Shown in pieces: positions 35,303-47,397 of a DNA stretch of 64,000 bases. The DNA comes from Primulina eburnea (taxonomy: Eukaryota > Streptophyta > Magnoliopsida > Lamiales > Gesneriaceae). Positions within the stretch are counted from its first letter, which is position 1, and the number at the start of each line of letters is the position of its first letter. The notes under the pieces were generated by a model. It worked only from the letters and a program-made list of their open reading frames with translations, did no database searches and was not told where the DNA came from. Both the position numbers and the translations under genes were made by a program. Location of the stretch: positions 30,810,668-30,874,667 of the forward strand of contig NC_133110.1 in NCBI RefSeq assembly GCF_022965805.1, read 5' to 3'.

Positions 35303-37751
35303 CTTTATGGGCTAAACTTGGCACAAAATTGTTATTTTCTACTACTTGTCATCCTCAAACGGATGGACAAACTGAAGTTGTCAATAGAACTTGTGGAACA
35401 CTTTTGCGTGCTATTCTTAAAAAGTACTTGGATTGACATTTCTTTGAACTTTATTTTGCGGTTGCCAAGGACTAAGATGAGGAGGGATTCTATTTTTGTT
35501 GTTGTGGATATATTTTCTAAGATGGCACATTTTATAACTTGTCATAAAACCGATGATGCTTCAAACATTGCGGATTTGTTCTTTAGAGAAGTCGTTAGGT
35601 TGCATGGCATGCCTAGGACTATTGTTTCTAGTCGCGATGTTAAATTCTTGAGTTACTTTTGGAAGACTTTATGGGCTAAACTTGGCACAAATATGTTGTT
35701 TTCTACTACTTGTCATCCCAAACGGATGGACAACTGAAGTTGTCAATAAAACTTCGGGAACAGTTTTGCGAACTATTCTTAAAAAGAACTTGGATTGACA
35801 TTTCTATGGACTTTATTTTGGGGTTGCCTAGGACTAAGAAGGGGAGGGATTCTATTTTTGTTGTTGTGGATAGATTCTCTAAGATGGCACATTTTATAGC
35901 TCGTCATAAAACCGATGATGCTTCAAACATTGTGGATTTGTTCTTTAGAGAAGTCGTTAGGTTGCGTGGCATGCCTAGGACTATTGTTTCCGGTCGCGAT
36001 GTTAAATTCTTGAGTTACTTTTGGAAGACTTTATGGGCTAAACTTGGCACAAAATTGTTATTTTCTACTACTTGTCATCCTCAAACGGATGGACAAACTG
36101 AAGTTGTCAATAGAACTTGTGGAACACTTTTGCGTGCTATTCTTAAAAAGAACTTGGATTGACATTTCTATGAACTTTATTTTGCGGTTGCCTAGGACTA
36201 AGATGAGGAGGGATTCTATTTCTGTTGTTGTGGATATATTCTCTAAGATGGCACATTTTATAACTTGTCATAAAACCGATGATGCTTCAAACATTGCGGA
36301 TTTGTTCTTTAGAGAAGTCGTTAGGTTGCATGGCATGCCTAGGACTATTGTTTCTAGTCGCGATGTTAAATACTTGAGTTACTTTTGGAAGACTTTATGG
36401 GCTAAACTTGGCACAAATATGTTGTTTTCTACTACTTGTCATCCCAAACGGATGGACAACTGAAGTTGTCAATAAAACTTCGGGAACACTTTTGCGAACT
36501 ATTCTTAAAAAGAACTTGGATTGACATTTCTATGGACTTTATTTTGGGGTTGCCTAGGACTAAGAAGGGGAGGGATTCTATTTTTGTTGTTGTGGATAGA
36601 TTCTCTAAGATGGCACATTTTATAGCTCGTCATAAAACCGATGATGCTTCAAACATTGTGGATTTGTTCTTTAGAGAAGTCGTTAGGTTGCGTGGCATGC
36701 CTAGGACTATTGTTTCTGGTCGCGATGTTAAATTCTTGAGTTACTTTTGGAAGACTTTATGGGCTAAACTTGGCACAATATTGTTATTTTCTACTACTTG
36801 TCATCCTCAAACGGATGGACAAACTGAAGTTGTCAATAGAACTTGTGGAACACTTTTGCGTGCTATTCTTAAAAAGAACTTGGATTGACATTTATATGAA
36901 CTTTATTTTACGGTTGCCTAGGACTAAGAAGAGGAGGGATTCTATTTTTGTTGTTGTGGATATATTCTCTAAGATGGCACATTTTATAACTTGTCATAAA
37001 ACCGATGATGCTTCAAACATTGCGGATTTGTTCTTTAGAGAAGTCGTTAGGTTGCATGGCATGCCTAGGACTATTGTTTCTAGTCGCGATGTTAAATTCT
37101 TGAGTTACTTTTGGAAGACTTTATGGGCTAAACTTTGCACAAATATGTTGTTTTCTAATACTTGTCATCCCAAACGGATGGTCAACTGAAGTTGTCAATA
37201 AAACTTCGAGAACACTTTTGCGAACTATTCTTAAAAAGAACTTGGATTGACATTTCTATGGACTTTATTTTGGGGTTGCCTAGGACTAAGAAGGGGAGGG
37301 ATTCTATTTTTGTTGTTGTGGATAGATTCTATAAGATGGCACATTTTATAGCTCGTCATAAAACCGATGATGCTTCAAACATTGTGGATTTGTTCTTTAG
37401 AGAAGTCGTTAGGTTGCGTGGCATGCCTAGGACTATTGTTTCTGGTCGCGATGTTAAATTCTTGAGTTACTTTTGGAAGACTTTATGGGCTAAACTTGGC
37501 ACAAAATTGTTATTTTCTACTAATTGTCATCCTCAAACGATGGACAAACTGAAGTTGTCAATAGAACTTGTGGAACACTTTTGCGTGCTATTCTTAAAAA
37601 GAACTTGGATTGACATTTCTATGAACTTTATTTTGTGGTTGCCTAGGACTAAGATGTGGAGGGATTCTATTTTTGTTGTTGTGGATATATTCTCTAAGAT
37701 GACACATTTTATAACTTGTCATAAAACCGATGATGCTTCAAACATTGCGGA
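35303..37751 (+). repeat. integrase-derived satellite array, right half (726-bp dimers)
   Basis: Continues in phase from 10536. Monomer boundaries end at 35436, 35798, 36162 and 36888, again summing to 726 bp per dimer. Types A and B alternate as in the left half. Near 37540 one monomer has a one-base loss (CTCAAACGATGG). The array is cut at 37751 inside a type A monomer by LTR E. Confidence 0.93.
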
Positions 37752-39728
37752 TGTAAGGCTCGAAGATTTAGTTATCATAATCAGACGGATTTGTTAATAA
37801 TTAAGATGATTGTAGATGTATTTTATTGAATTTAAAAAGAAGGCAAAATGTACAAAAGAAAGGTAAAAACTCGAAGCATGGGCGCACATGCGCGAAGAAA
37901 TGCGCGCACATGCGCGAGCAGGCCAGTAGCCTTGGCGCACATGCGCGAGAATGGTGGCGCATATGCGCGGAGCTTCCAGTGAGTTGGCGCACATGCGCGA
38001 AGGCATGCGCGCAGCGTAGCACGAGGCGTCCAGTAGCCTCGGCGCATATGCGCGAGGTACTGCGCGCATATGCGCGATACCTCCAGTAGCTGTGGCGCAT
38101 ATGCGCGAGATAAGTGGCGCATATGCGCGAAGTGTTAAATTTCTGCATGGCCGAGACAGTAGGTCTCGCGCATATGCGCGAGTGCTTCCGCGCATATGCG
38201 CGAGACGTGTATTGCAAAGAACAAGCCATGTGTTCGGAACATGCAAAGTATATATATAGATTGGCCTCGAAATTCTCTTCATTTCAGCAACAAGAATCGA
38301 TAGTTTCAGAGGAGGAAAGCTTCCAACTTCTTTTCCATTTTCAAATTGTAATTTTGCAAGATTTACTCATCCAAATTCAAATCCGACTTCGGTTTTGGGC
38401 TCCTCTCGTTACTAGCTACAAAGTGATGTAAGTTTTATGTAATTTCAACAGGTTTCGAAATTTAGATGTTTGGGAAATTAGAATATTATAGTTATATTGT
38501 GTTCTTGATGTATTGAGCATGATATATTCGTAAACGGATCAAAGAAATGATATCATATGCATTTCCTATGAATTTCAGTATGGTTTATGAATTATTGGGG
38601 CAGAATTATTGTGTTTTGGATGGATATTGTATTGGATTATGAATGAGAATGATTGAGAATGAGATAGTGTTGATATCTGTTAAGAATTGGATTGACCGGT
38701 ATCGAGAATTACGTCGTTATGCCGTCAAATTGTATCGAGATCACGTAGTGACTTGGATATGTGTTGATTTAGATTAGAGATTGATAGATTGTATATCAAC
38801 ATTTCCATTTCAGATTCAGTTTGGCGACCGTGACAGCGATTGTGCGACGAAAGGTATAGTACATGTTTTGTTTGGGGAATCACGACTCAAATGAGATCAC
38901 ATTTGAGTTTCCCAACCAAAATCACATACTTGTTTTATTGTTCATACCTTGGTATGATTATGATTGTTATAGATTGGTTTATAGAACTTGTATGCAGATT
39001 TTGCTATGCTTTGTTTACAGATCGTGTAGCATTGCATTATGCTTGTTTGCAGATTTTGTATTCTTGCATTAAGATAGGGCAGTCTGGAGATCAGGCAGAC
39101 TACTAGATGTTCGGCGATATCTCAGCTTAGGGGAAGATCACCGCCCCTTTGTAGACGTGGATACAGATCAGGCCGAAGTCTAGGAATAAGACGTACAGCA
39201 CCTCGATTGGGAGGGTAGGTGACAGACAGTGACGTCTTATTCACAACGGGATCCCTAGAGTTCTAGTCGAGTCGCGTTTAGACATGATTAGACTCGCATT
39301 GCATGATTATATATGAATGACATTCATATTAGCATGTTTCATGTTTTAGATTGTTTTAATGCATGTATACATGTTTATACTGGGATTTGTTCTCACCGGT
39401 TTTCCGGCTGTTGTTATGTCTGTATGTGTGCATAACAACAGGTGGGGCAGGATCTGGGTCGAGACAGAGATGATCGTGTTAGCGTGGAGATCACGGGCGT
39501 ATCAGATGGACCAGTAGTTGTCTTTTATTATGTACTCTCTTTTAATACTGGTTAGTTGAGGACATACAGAATAAGACATGTATATTATGTTTGTATGTTG
39601 TAAATTAAATAAATATTGATGCTTGTTTAACTACATTTGATTAAATGTAAAAGTGAAAAATTGACCCACGTTTTAGAATAATGATCCATTTAATCCCAAG
39701 AAAAAGAATTAGAGCCCGGGTCCCCACA
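37752..39728 (+). repeat. 5' LTR of element E
   Basis: Runs from TGTAAGGCTCG to GGGTCCCCACA, about 1.98 kb. It has a TATA element at 38249-38259 and a possible LTR intron (donor ATGTAAGTTT with GT at 38428, acceptor TTTCAG ending 38813). Downstream are a long hairpin with arms AATAAGACGT (39184-39240) and stem-loops at 39396-39407 and 39408-39441. From about 38500 on it is nearly the same as LTR G, but its U3 is quite different. Confidence 0.9.
37881..38206 (+). promoter_or_regulatory. U3 palindrome cluster, CGCGCATATGCGCG type (LTR E)
   Basis: About eleven copies of GCGCAYATGCGC, the last one ending 43 bp before the TATA element. The flank of the distal copies (CCGAGACAGTAGGTCTCGCG, 38150-38170) is also present in LTR J in reverse orientation at about 7799-7830, so the shared region is longer than the motif. 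Confidence 0.65.
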
Positions 39729-39733
39729 ACAGG

Positions 39734-39745
39734 TGGTATCAGAGC
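39734..39745 (+). other. primer binding site of element E (initiator Met tRNA)
   Basis: TGGTATCAGAGC, five bases after the LTR. Confidence 0.9.
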
Positions 39746-39978
39746 GAGAGTTCCTTTAGACTGAGATAAGATAGAATGAGCGGGGTAGATTGAGTCTTCT
39801 TCCTTGCTTTATGATGTGCTAGCATGATTAGTGCTTTCCTTATTGCGTGTGTGTTATTTGATTGATTATGACATGTGCTTAACTGAATCAGAACCGATTC
39901 TAGATCAGAGGTAACTGACTAGAGGAGGACTGAGACGGTTGTATATTTGGTATACTAATCTGTTGGATTATTAGATAC

Positions 39979-42900
39979 ATGCCTCCTAGAAGAGCAGCCG
40001 TACCTCTACGACCAGCAGCGCCAGAACAGGGGAGTACATCCGGAGATCCTATGGATGTTACGGCGACCCCTATGGAGACGTTGCTTAAGCGATTCCAATC
40101 CTTTCGACCTCCCACATTAAAAGGTACCGAGAATGCCATCGAGTGCGAAAGTTGGCTTGAGGATATTGAAATGTTATTCGACTCTTTGGAGTACAGTGAC
40201 GAGAAGAGAATAAAGCTAATTGGCCATCAATTGCAAGATATAGCCAAGAATTGGTGGTTGAACATTAGGAGAGCTTTAGAGCAGCGGGGTACCGAGATTA
40301 CTTGGAAGGGATTCAACCTGAGGCAAGGGCCACTGAACATTGAGGAGTACGTTGCCAAATTCTCTTCTTTGATTCGTTTTGCACCCCATGTTGCAGGTAG
40401 TGACGAGGCGGTGGCGGACCAATTCATAAATGGCTTGAACCCGGACATCTTTACCTTGGTAAACACGGGAAGACCTAATAACTTTGCGGATGCATTGAAT
40501 CGAGCCAAGGGTGCAGAAGCAGGATTGTTGAGGCAGCGGAGTGCTCCTTATGTTTCTCCGATACCGAGACCACCAGCATCTACCATTCCACCCCCTCCAA
40601 GATTTGATAGTGGCGGTAGTAGCAGTGGTAGAAAGGAACAGCTGAAGGCGAAGGGGAAACAGTTTAAGCGACCTGGGAGCAGTTCGTCGAGCTCCAGCGG
40701 ATCAAGACAGACTGGTTTTGATCAAAGTTCAAGGACTTCAGGTGTCTACTGTAATTCTTGCGGAGGTAGGCATGCGACTGAACAATGCCAAGGAGTTACA
40801 AGCCGATGTAACCTTTGTAGGCAACCGGGGCATTTTGCCAAAGTCTGTCCACAGAGAGGTGTACAGCAAGGCCAGAGTGGAAGAGCATCCGGGTCAGTAC
40901 CTCAGTTTGAGCGGCATGCATCATCGGTTCACTCTTTTCAGCCTCCACCAGCACCGACTCCACCCAGAGGCCGAGGTAGTCAGACGGTGAGTCAACCTCC
41001 GAGGCAACAGGCCCAAGTATTTGCATTGACCGAAGAGCAAGCACAAGATGCACGAGATGATGTTATAGCAGGTAACTGCTCTCTTTATGGTTATCCTGCT
41101 TATATCTTGATAGATACGGGTGCATCGCATACATTCATTTCGGAGCGATTTGCATTGTTGCATTCATTGCCTGTTGAATCTTTGTTAGATGTTGTGTCTA
41201 TAAATTCTCCGTTGGGAAGTGGATTGATATCTGTAACTACGGTTAAACATTGCATTCTACAGTTTGAGGGGCATGAGATTGACCTAGATTGTATAGTATT
41301 GGGTGTAGCTGATTTTGATTGTATAGTTGGTATTGACATGCTAACGAAGTACAGAGCTACCGTGGATTGTTTCCACAAGATTGTCAGATTCAGACCCGAG
41401 ATGACAGACGAGTGGAAATTCTACGGGAAGGGTTCCAGATCTCGGATTCCCTTGATTTCGGCTCTTACTATGAACAGATTGTTACAAAAAGGAGCAGATG
41501 GTTTCTTTATTTATGCTGTGGATATGCAGAAGTCGAGCCCGGTGTTGGCGGATTTGCCAGTAGTACGGGAATTTCCAGATATTTTTCCAGATGAAATCCC
41601 AGGATTACCTCCGGTTCGAGAGGTAGATTTTAGCATTGAACTTGTACCAGGTACCGTTCCTATTTCGAGAGCTCCGTATAGGATGGCACCTATTGAACTA
41701 AAAGAATTGAAAGCACAATTAGAAGATCTTCTAGCGAAGGGATATATCAGACCTAGTGTATCTCCTTGGGGCGCTCCGGTGCTGTTTGTGCGAAAGAAAG
41801 ATGGTTCGATGCGTTTATGTATTGATTATAGGCAACTGAACAAGGCAACGATCAAGAATAAATATCCTTTGCCTAGAATTGACGATCTATTTGATCAGTT
41901 GCAGGGATCTTCTGTGTATTCTAAGATTGATTTGCGATCCGGATATCATCAGCTCCGAGTTCGAGATGTAGATATACCGAAGACAGCATTTCGAACCAGG
42001 TATGGACATTACGAATTTATTGTCATGCCTTTTGGTTTAACCAATGCTCCTGCGGTATTTATGGGCTTGATGAACCAAGTGTTCCAGAAATATTTGGATG
42101 AATTTGTCATTGTTTTCATCGATGATATTTTGGTGTATTCGAAGAACAGAAATGAGCATGCAGAGCATCTCAAAATTGTTTTGCAAACATTGAGAAACGA
42201 GCGACTGTATGCTAAATTGTCAAAGTGTGAGTTTTGGCTGAATCGAGTTGTATTCTTGGGGCATATTATTTCTGGAGATGGTATTTATGTAGATCCAAGT
42301 AAGGTGGAAGCTGTGATCAGTTGGTCGAGACCGACTTCTGTACCAGAAATACGCAGTTTCATGGGCTTAGCCGGATACTACAGAAGATTTATCAAAGATT
42401 TCTCCAGTATTTCAAAGCCAATAACTCAATTGACGCAAAAGAATGCACCATTTGTTTGGTCAGAGGAGTGCGAGTCTAGCTTTCTAGAGTTGAAGAAAAG
42501 GCTGACCAGTGCTCCAGTACTGACGATACCTTCAGGTACGGGTGATTTCGTTGTATATTGTGATGCTTCTCATAGAGGTTTGGGATGTGTTCTTATGCAG
42601 CGAGGCCATGTGATCGCATACGCCTCGAGACAATTGAAGCCACATGAAGTTCGATACCCAATTCATGATCTGGAATTGGCGGCTATCGTATTTGCATTAA
42701 AGATTTGGCGCCATTATCTCTATGGCGAGAAATTTGATATCTTTTCCGATCACAAGAGCCTAAAGTACCTATTCTCTCAATCAGAATTGAACATGAGGCA
42801 GCGTAGATGGTTAGATTTATTGAAAGATTTTGACTGCGAAATCAAATATTATCCAGGAAAGTCAAACGCAGCAGCAGATGCCTTGAGTCGAAAGGTATGT

Positions 42901-43775
42901 TCTTTATCCTTGAGACGATAGGTGTTACGAATATGATTGAAGACTGTTGTTTGGCTGGATTAACATTTGATACAGATAGTAAGCCACTACGACTTTTTAC
43001 GATCCAAGTTGAGCCCAATTTAATTATGAGGATCAAGGAAGCACAAAGAACCGATCAGAATGTGCAGAGATCGATTCAAATGGTCAGATCAGGACATGTA
43101 TTAGAATATCAGGTACGAGATCATGTGTTGTACGTGAATAACCGTCTAGTTGTGCCAGATGTTGCAGAGTTGAAACAGCAGATTCTGTCAGAGGCACATT
43201 GTAGTCGGTTCAGTATTCATCCTGGTGGCAGGAAGATGTACAATGACTTGAAGACACAGTTTTGGTGGAAGCATATGAAATCACATATTGCAGAATTTGT
43301 GTCTAAGTGTTTGAACTGCCAACAGGTGAAAGCTGAGAGGAAGAAGCCTGGTGGATTACTTCAGAGTTTAGCCATTCCTGAATGGAAATGGGACCACATT
43401 TCCATGGATTTCGTGACGAAGTTACCTAGATCATCCAAAGGCTGTGATGCGATTTGGGTCATTATTGACAGATTGACCAAGTCTGCTTGTTTCATTCCGT
43501 ACAGAATGACGTATAGACAAGATCAGATGGCAGAGATATATATTCGAGAGGTAGTCAGATTGCATGGAGTGCCGAAGTCTATCGTATCAGATCGTGATCC
43601 ACGATTTACTTCTCACTTTTGGCACAGTTTACAGCAGGCCTTAGGTACGACTTTACACCTGAGTATTGCTTATCATCCTCAGACAGACGGACAGTCAGAA
43701 CGGACTATCCAGACTTTAGAGGATATGTTGAGAGCCGTCGTGCTAGATTTTGGCATTGGTTGGCAAGATTCCCTA
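39979..43775 (+). pseudogene. gag-pol: gag-pol of element E, frameshifted and truncated
   Basis: The 980-codon frame (39979-42921) holds Gag with a CCHC knuckle ([14 protein letters not shown] near residue 276), protease [10 protein letters not shown] (near 41106-41135), RT with FIDDILVYS (near 42116-42142) and RNase H with [16 protein letters not shown] one-base loss near 42914, compared with element G, ends it. The next frame continues through the integrase HHCC region and the core ([32 protein letters not shown]) and stops at 43775, where LTR G begins. Gag lacks 22 residues present in G (lost between CAA microhomologies near 40316), including the FYLRFFP segment. E is therefore broken at least three times. 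Confidence 0.92.
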
Positions 43776-45365
43776 TGTAATGCCCAGAACACTGAGTGAC
43801 CATTCTGAATTGATAGATATGCTATGAGCAAGGTGCATAGAGATAAGAAATAAGAGATGAAGAAGTTTGGCTTAAAATGTAGAATTATGCCATTGTAATT
43901 CGAAGTCACAGTGCACCCGCAGTGCTTGTAGACACCGCACCCGCGGTGCATGGACAGTAAGTTGGCTAAAATTTCCGTAGCAACACCGCACCCGCGGTAG
44001 ACTTAGACCGCACCCGCGGTGCTGAGACCGCACCCGCGGTAGTTACATGACGGCACCCGCGGTCTATGTTCTGAATGTTTTGATAGTTCTGCCGAAGCCA
44101 TAGCGCACCCGCACTACTAGAGTTACCGCACCCGCGGTCATACTTCCGAGAAATCCACTCTCCTTCTAAACGTGACATGTGGAATAGTATATATACATAA
44201 AGATGCTGAGTCGACTTATTCTTCATTTCCAGCTTTCAGAAACGAGATTTCCTCCCATAAGCTTCAAGGTTTTCACGCTTTCAAGTTAGATTTCTCAAGA
44301 TTTAGCCATCCAAATTGTATTCCGAGTGGAGATTATTGTTCCTTGCATCGAAAGCTTCAAAAGGGTATACTTTGTATTCAGTTCTAACATGTTTTAGGAA
44401 TTTCATGTAAGGGAAATGCTATTATGATTGTAGATAGTTGTTCTGGTGAAGATTATGAGTTTGTAATCGAAAACGGAACAAAGAAATGATATCGTATGCA
44501 TTTCCTATGACTTTCAGCATGTTTAGATGTAAGCTGTACCGATTGTGAGTATGGTTTTGTGTATATGATTGAGAATAAGATAATGTTGATATTGGTTGAG
44601 AATTGGATTGACCGGTATCGAGAATTACGTCGTTATGCCGTCAGATTTTATTGAGATCACGTAGTGACTTGGATATATGTTGGTTTAGATGAGAAATTGA
44701 TAGAGTGCGTATCAACATTTACATTTCAGATTCAATTTGGCGACCGTGACAGCGATTCTACGACGAAAGGTATAGTACATGTTTTGTTTGGGGAATCACG
44801 ACTCAAATGAGATCACATTTGAGTTTCCCAACCAAAATCACATACTTGTTTTATTGTTCATACCTTGATATGATTATGATTGTTATAGATTTGTTTATAG
44901 AACTTGTATTCAGATCTTGCTATGCTTTGTTTACAGATCGTGTAGCATTGCATTATGCTTGTTTACAGATTTTGTATTCATGCATTAAGATAGGGCAGTC
45001 TGGAGATCAGGCAGACTACTAGATGTTCGGCGATATCTCAGCTTAGGGGAAGATCACCGCCCCTTTGTAGACGTGGATACAGATCAGGCCGAAGTCTAGG
45101 AATAAGACGTACAGCACCTCGATTGGTAGGGTAGGTGACAGCCAGTGACGTCTTATTCACAACGGGATCCCTAGAGTTTTAGTCGAGTCGCATCTAGACA
45201 TGATTAGACTCGCATTGCATGATTATATATGAATGACATTCATATTAGCATGTTTCATGTTTAGATTGTTTTATTGCATGTATACATGTTTATACTGGGA
45301 TTTGTTCTCACCGGTTTTCCGGCTGTTGTTATGTCTGTATGTGTGCATAACAACAGGTGGGGCAG
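43776..45365 (+). repeat. 5' LTR of element G, left part
   Basis: Starts TGTAATGCCCAGAAC inside the E integrase sequence and continues to GGCAG (45361-45365), where element F is inserted. It has a TATA element at 44187-44197. R/U5 from about 44460 matches LTR E closely. Stem-loop SL2 is at 45323-45356. Confidence 0.9.
43908..44139 (+). promoter_or_regulatory. U3 palindrome cluster, ACCGC-ACCC-GCGGT type (LTR G)
   Basis: About eight copies, some degenerate (GTGCACCCGCAGTGC at the left end). The last copy ends 48 bp before the TATA element. The type matches LTR B, although the rest of the element matches E. Confidence 0.65.
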
Positions 45366-47136
45366 TGTGAGAACCCGGAAATTTCGACCAAAGCAAATCA
45401 AGTAAGTAATACGAACTTGAAGTTTAACTCAAACTAAGCTCGGAAATTTTCATTCCAAATAGATAACTTGAATGTTAACTAGGATTTTCATTAAATTTAA
45501 CTCGAGGAAGCAACTTCAAAGCTCGAGGATTAGCTCAACCGGAGTCCAAGCTACAAGTAATGGCAATCATCGAAGAGTTTTCACGGGAAGAGTAAAACCT
45601 CAGCTCGAGGATGCAATCTTCCAGCTCGAAGAAGCTCAACCAAGCTTGTCCTAACAAGACCACAAATGGAGCTAAAAGATAAGCTAAAGTTTTGGACAAG
45701 ATAATGGTGCAAGAAATAACCTTTGAAGAAATCCATGGAAAAGCTAAGGGATGAGCTAAGAGATCAAGACACAATAATGATGCAAGAGATGGCTTTTGGT
45801 GCTTGGTATGGAGCTTGAGAATTTACTAGTCTTTGACCACCTTAATGATCACAATTAATCCATTTCTTGGAGACCAAGTGGTCGACCAAATGGTATGCCA
45901 AGGGGCAAAGTGTGGCCTATAAATACTACCCCAAAATTGATGGAAAGGTGCTTCAAAAACCAAGCAAGGTTTCGGCTTTCCCCTTCCCCCTTACTCTCTC
46001 AAATTTCGGTCAAGCAAGCAAGGAGAAAAGGAAGGGATTTCGTGCAGTGCAGTTATTAAAAAGAATCACGTCGAAGTTCTGCCAAAGCGAAGACAGTAAT
46101 TGTAGGAGTTACGCCGAAGTGCTGCCAAAAGTCCGAGAAGCAAGTTCGCGCCAAAGTTGGTGATTTCGAATCAACCTTCAACTACTGTAAGTGGGCTTTT
46201 GACTAAGTATTTTGTTGTATTTTTAAATCTTGCATATGAATGACACGACTTATTATTATGTGTGTCCAAATTTTCGAAAAACCTTATGTGTTATTTTTGA
46301 ATATTCGATCGATTATGTGTTTCCTTTTATTATTCGAATTCTTTGATTCCGCTGTGTCTATCTGCAATTCTGTTAAGTTCTGTTCAACTTTGAAAATCTG
46401 AAACTCCGATAAATTCCGTCTGGAAAAGTCTGAATTCTGTTTGCACTGTTACGAGTCAATTTGAAATGGAACGAGAATTGTAGTTCTGTTCGGCCCCCAT
46501 TGGTGGGTATAAAACCATGTTCTGTTCGGCCCCCATTGGTGGGTATAAAACCATGTTCTGGCCTCACCCCTTAGAGGACTAACATATTGGGGACAATTTG
46601 ACCATGGAAATGAGATGAGTAACAGTGTTCTGTTTGTTCTGATATGTTCTGTTCCGAATTGAAAGGATATGTATTGCTTCTGTTTTGCTCTTAATCATTT
46701 GATAAGTTATGTCTCTTATTCGATTCGTTTCCGTTGTGCCAAGTTAAGAATATTAGTTTTGAAAGTATGTTAAAGAAATGTTTTAAGGAATTAAGTTCTA
46801 TATGTATCTTTGGAATCGATCGACCCCCACTTGCTGAGTGTTTCCCAAAACACTCACCCCTTACAAATTTCAGATAAGAATGAGGAGCAACTGAATGAGG
46901 AAGAGCAAGATGCTTTCTGGGGTTGGTGAATCAGAGATCAAGATCAGAATTCAACATTTTACTTTTCTTTCGTTTCCGCTATTAGAAACTCTGATGTATT
47001 TTATTCCTTTGTCAGTGTAAGACAATATTTCATTTATGAAAAAGACTGGTTTGATTCGATACGAGGCTTTATTGTTTTCAATTTAATTGTTAAACAATGC
47101 CGGATGTCACCGATGCTTCGGACTCGGGGCGTGACA
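45366..47136 (+). repeat. 5' LTR of element F
   Basis: TGTGAGAACCCGG to GGGGCGTGACA. A TATA box CCTATAAATACT lies at 45916-45927. A splice donor ACTGTAAGT (GT at 46187) and an acceptor ACAAATTTCAG (ending 46873) could bound an LTR intron. No palindrome cluster of the kind seen in the other gypsy LTRs was found. Confidence 0.95.
46484..46558 (+). repeat. 36-bp direct duplication with ATTGG and TATAAAA, LTR F
   Basis: Two adjacent copies of a unit containing CCCCCATTGGTGGG followed by TATAAAACC. Each unit has an inverted CCAAT box and a TATA-like motif, so it could be a second core promoter. The 3' LTR has the same duplication near 54326-54400. Confidence 0.8.
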
Positions 47137-47142
47137 TTTAAG

Positions 47143-47154
47143 TGGTATCAGAGC
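47143..47154 (+). other. primer binding site of element F (initiator Met tRNA)
   Basis: TGGTATCAGAGC, six bases after the LTR. Confidence 0.93.
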
Positions 47155-47390
47155 TACCAGGTTCATAATCCCGCTGGGATTTTGACAGACAAAATTTGAC
47201 AAAGTCAAATTTTGGCAAAAGCCTAGTGCATCCCAATCCCTTCATCTGTTCCCTAAAATTTTCGAACAATTTCCAAAAATCTATCCCTTCAATTGTTCCG
47301 AAAATATTCAGCGTCCAAATTTCCACGAAAACTTTAGTATTTGTGCCTTTCTATCTTTGATAAGAATCTGATATTTTACCTCCATTTATT

Positions 47391-47397
47391 CTAGGAA
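47391..47397 (+). promoter_or_regulatory. candidate splice acceptor before ORF-a
   Basis: A pyrimidine-rich stretch ending TTTATTCTAG (AG at 47393-47394) places the acceptor three bases before the ATG of ORF-a. This is a prediction from sequence only. Confidence 0.45.

Noticed and set aside
45867..46163. 98-codon frame in LTR F (repeated at 53709)
   Set aside because: Lies over the TATA box and leader; the frame is duplicated only because LTRs are duplicated. No motif.
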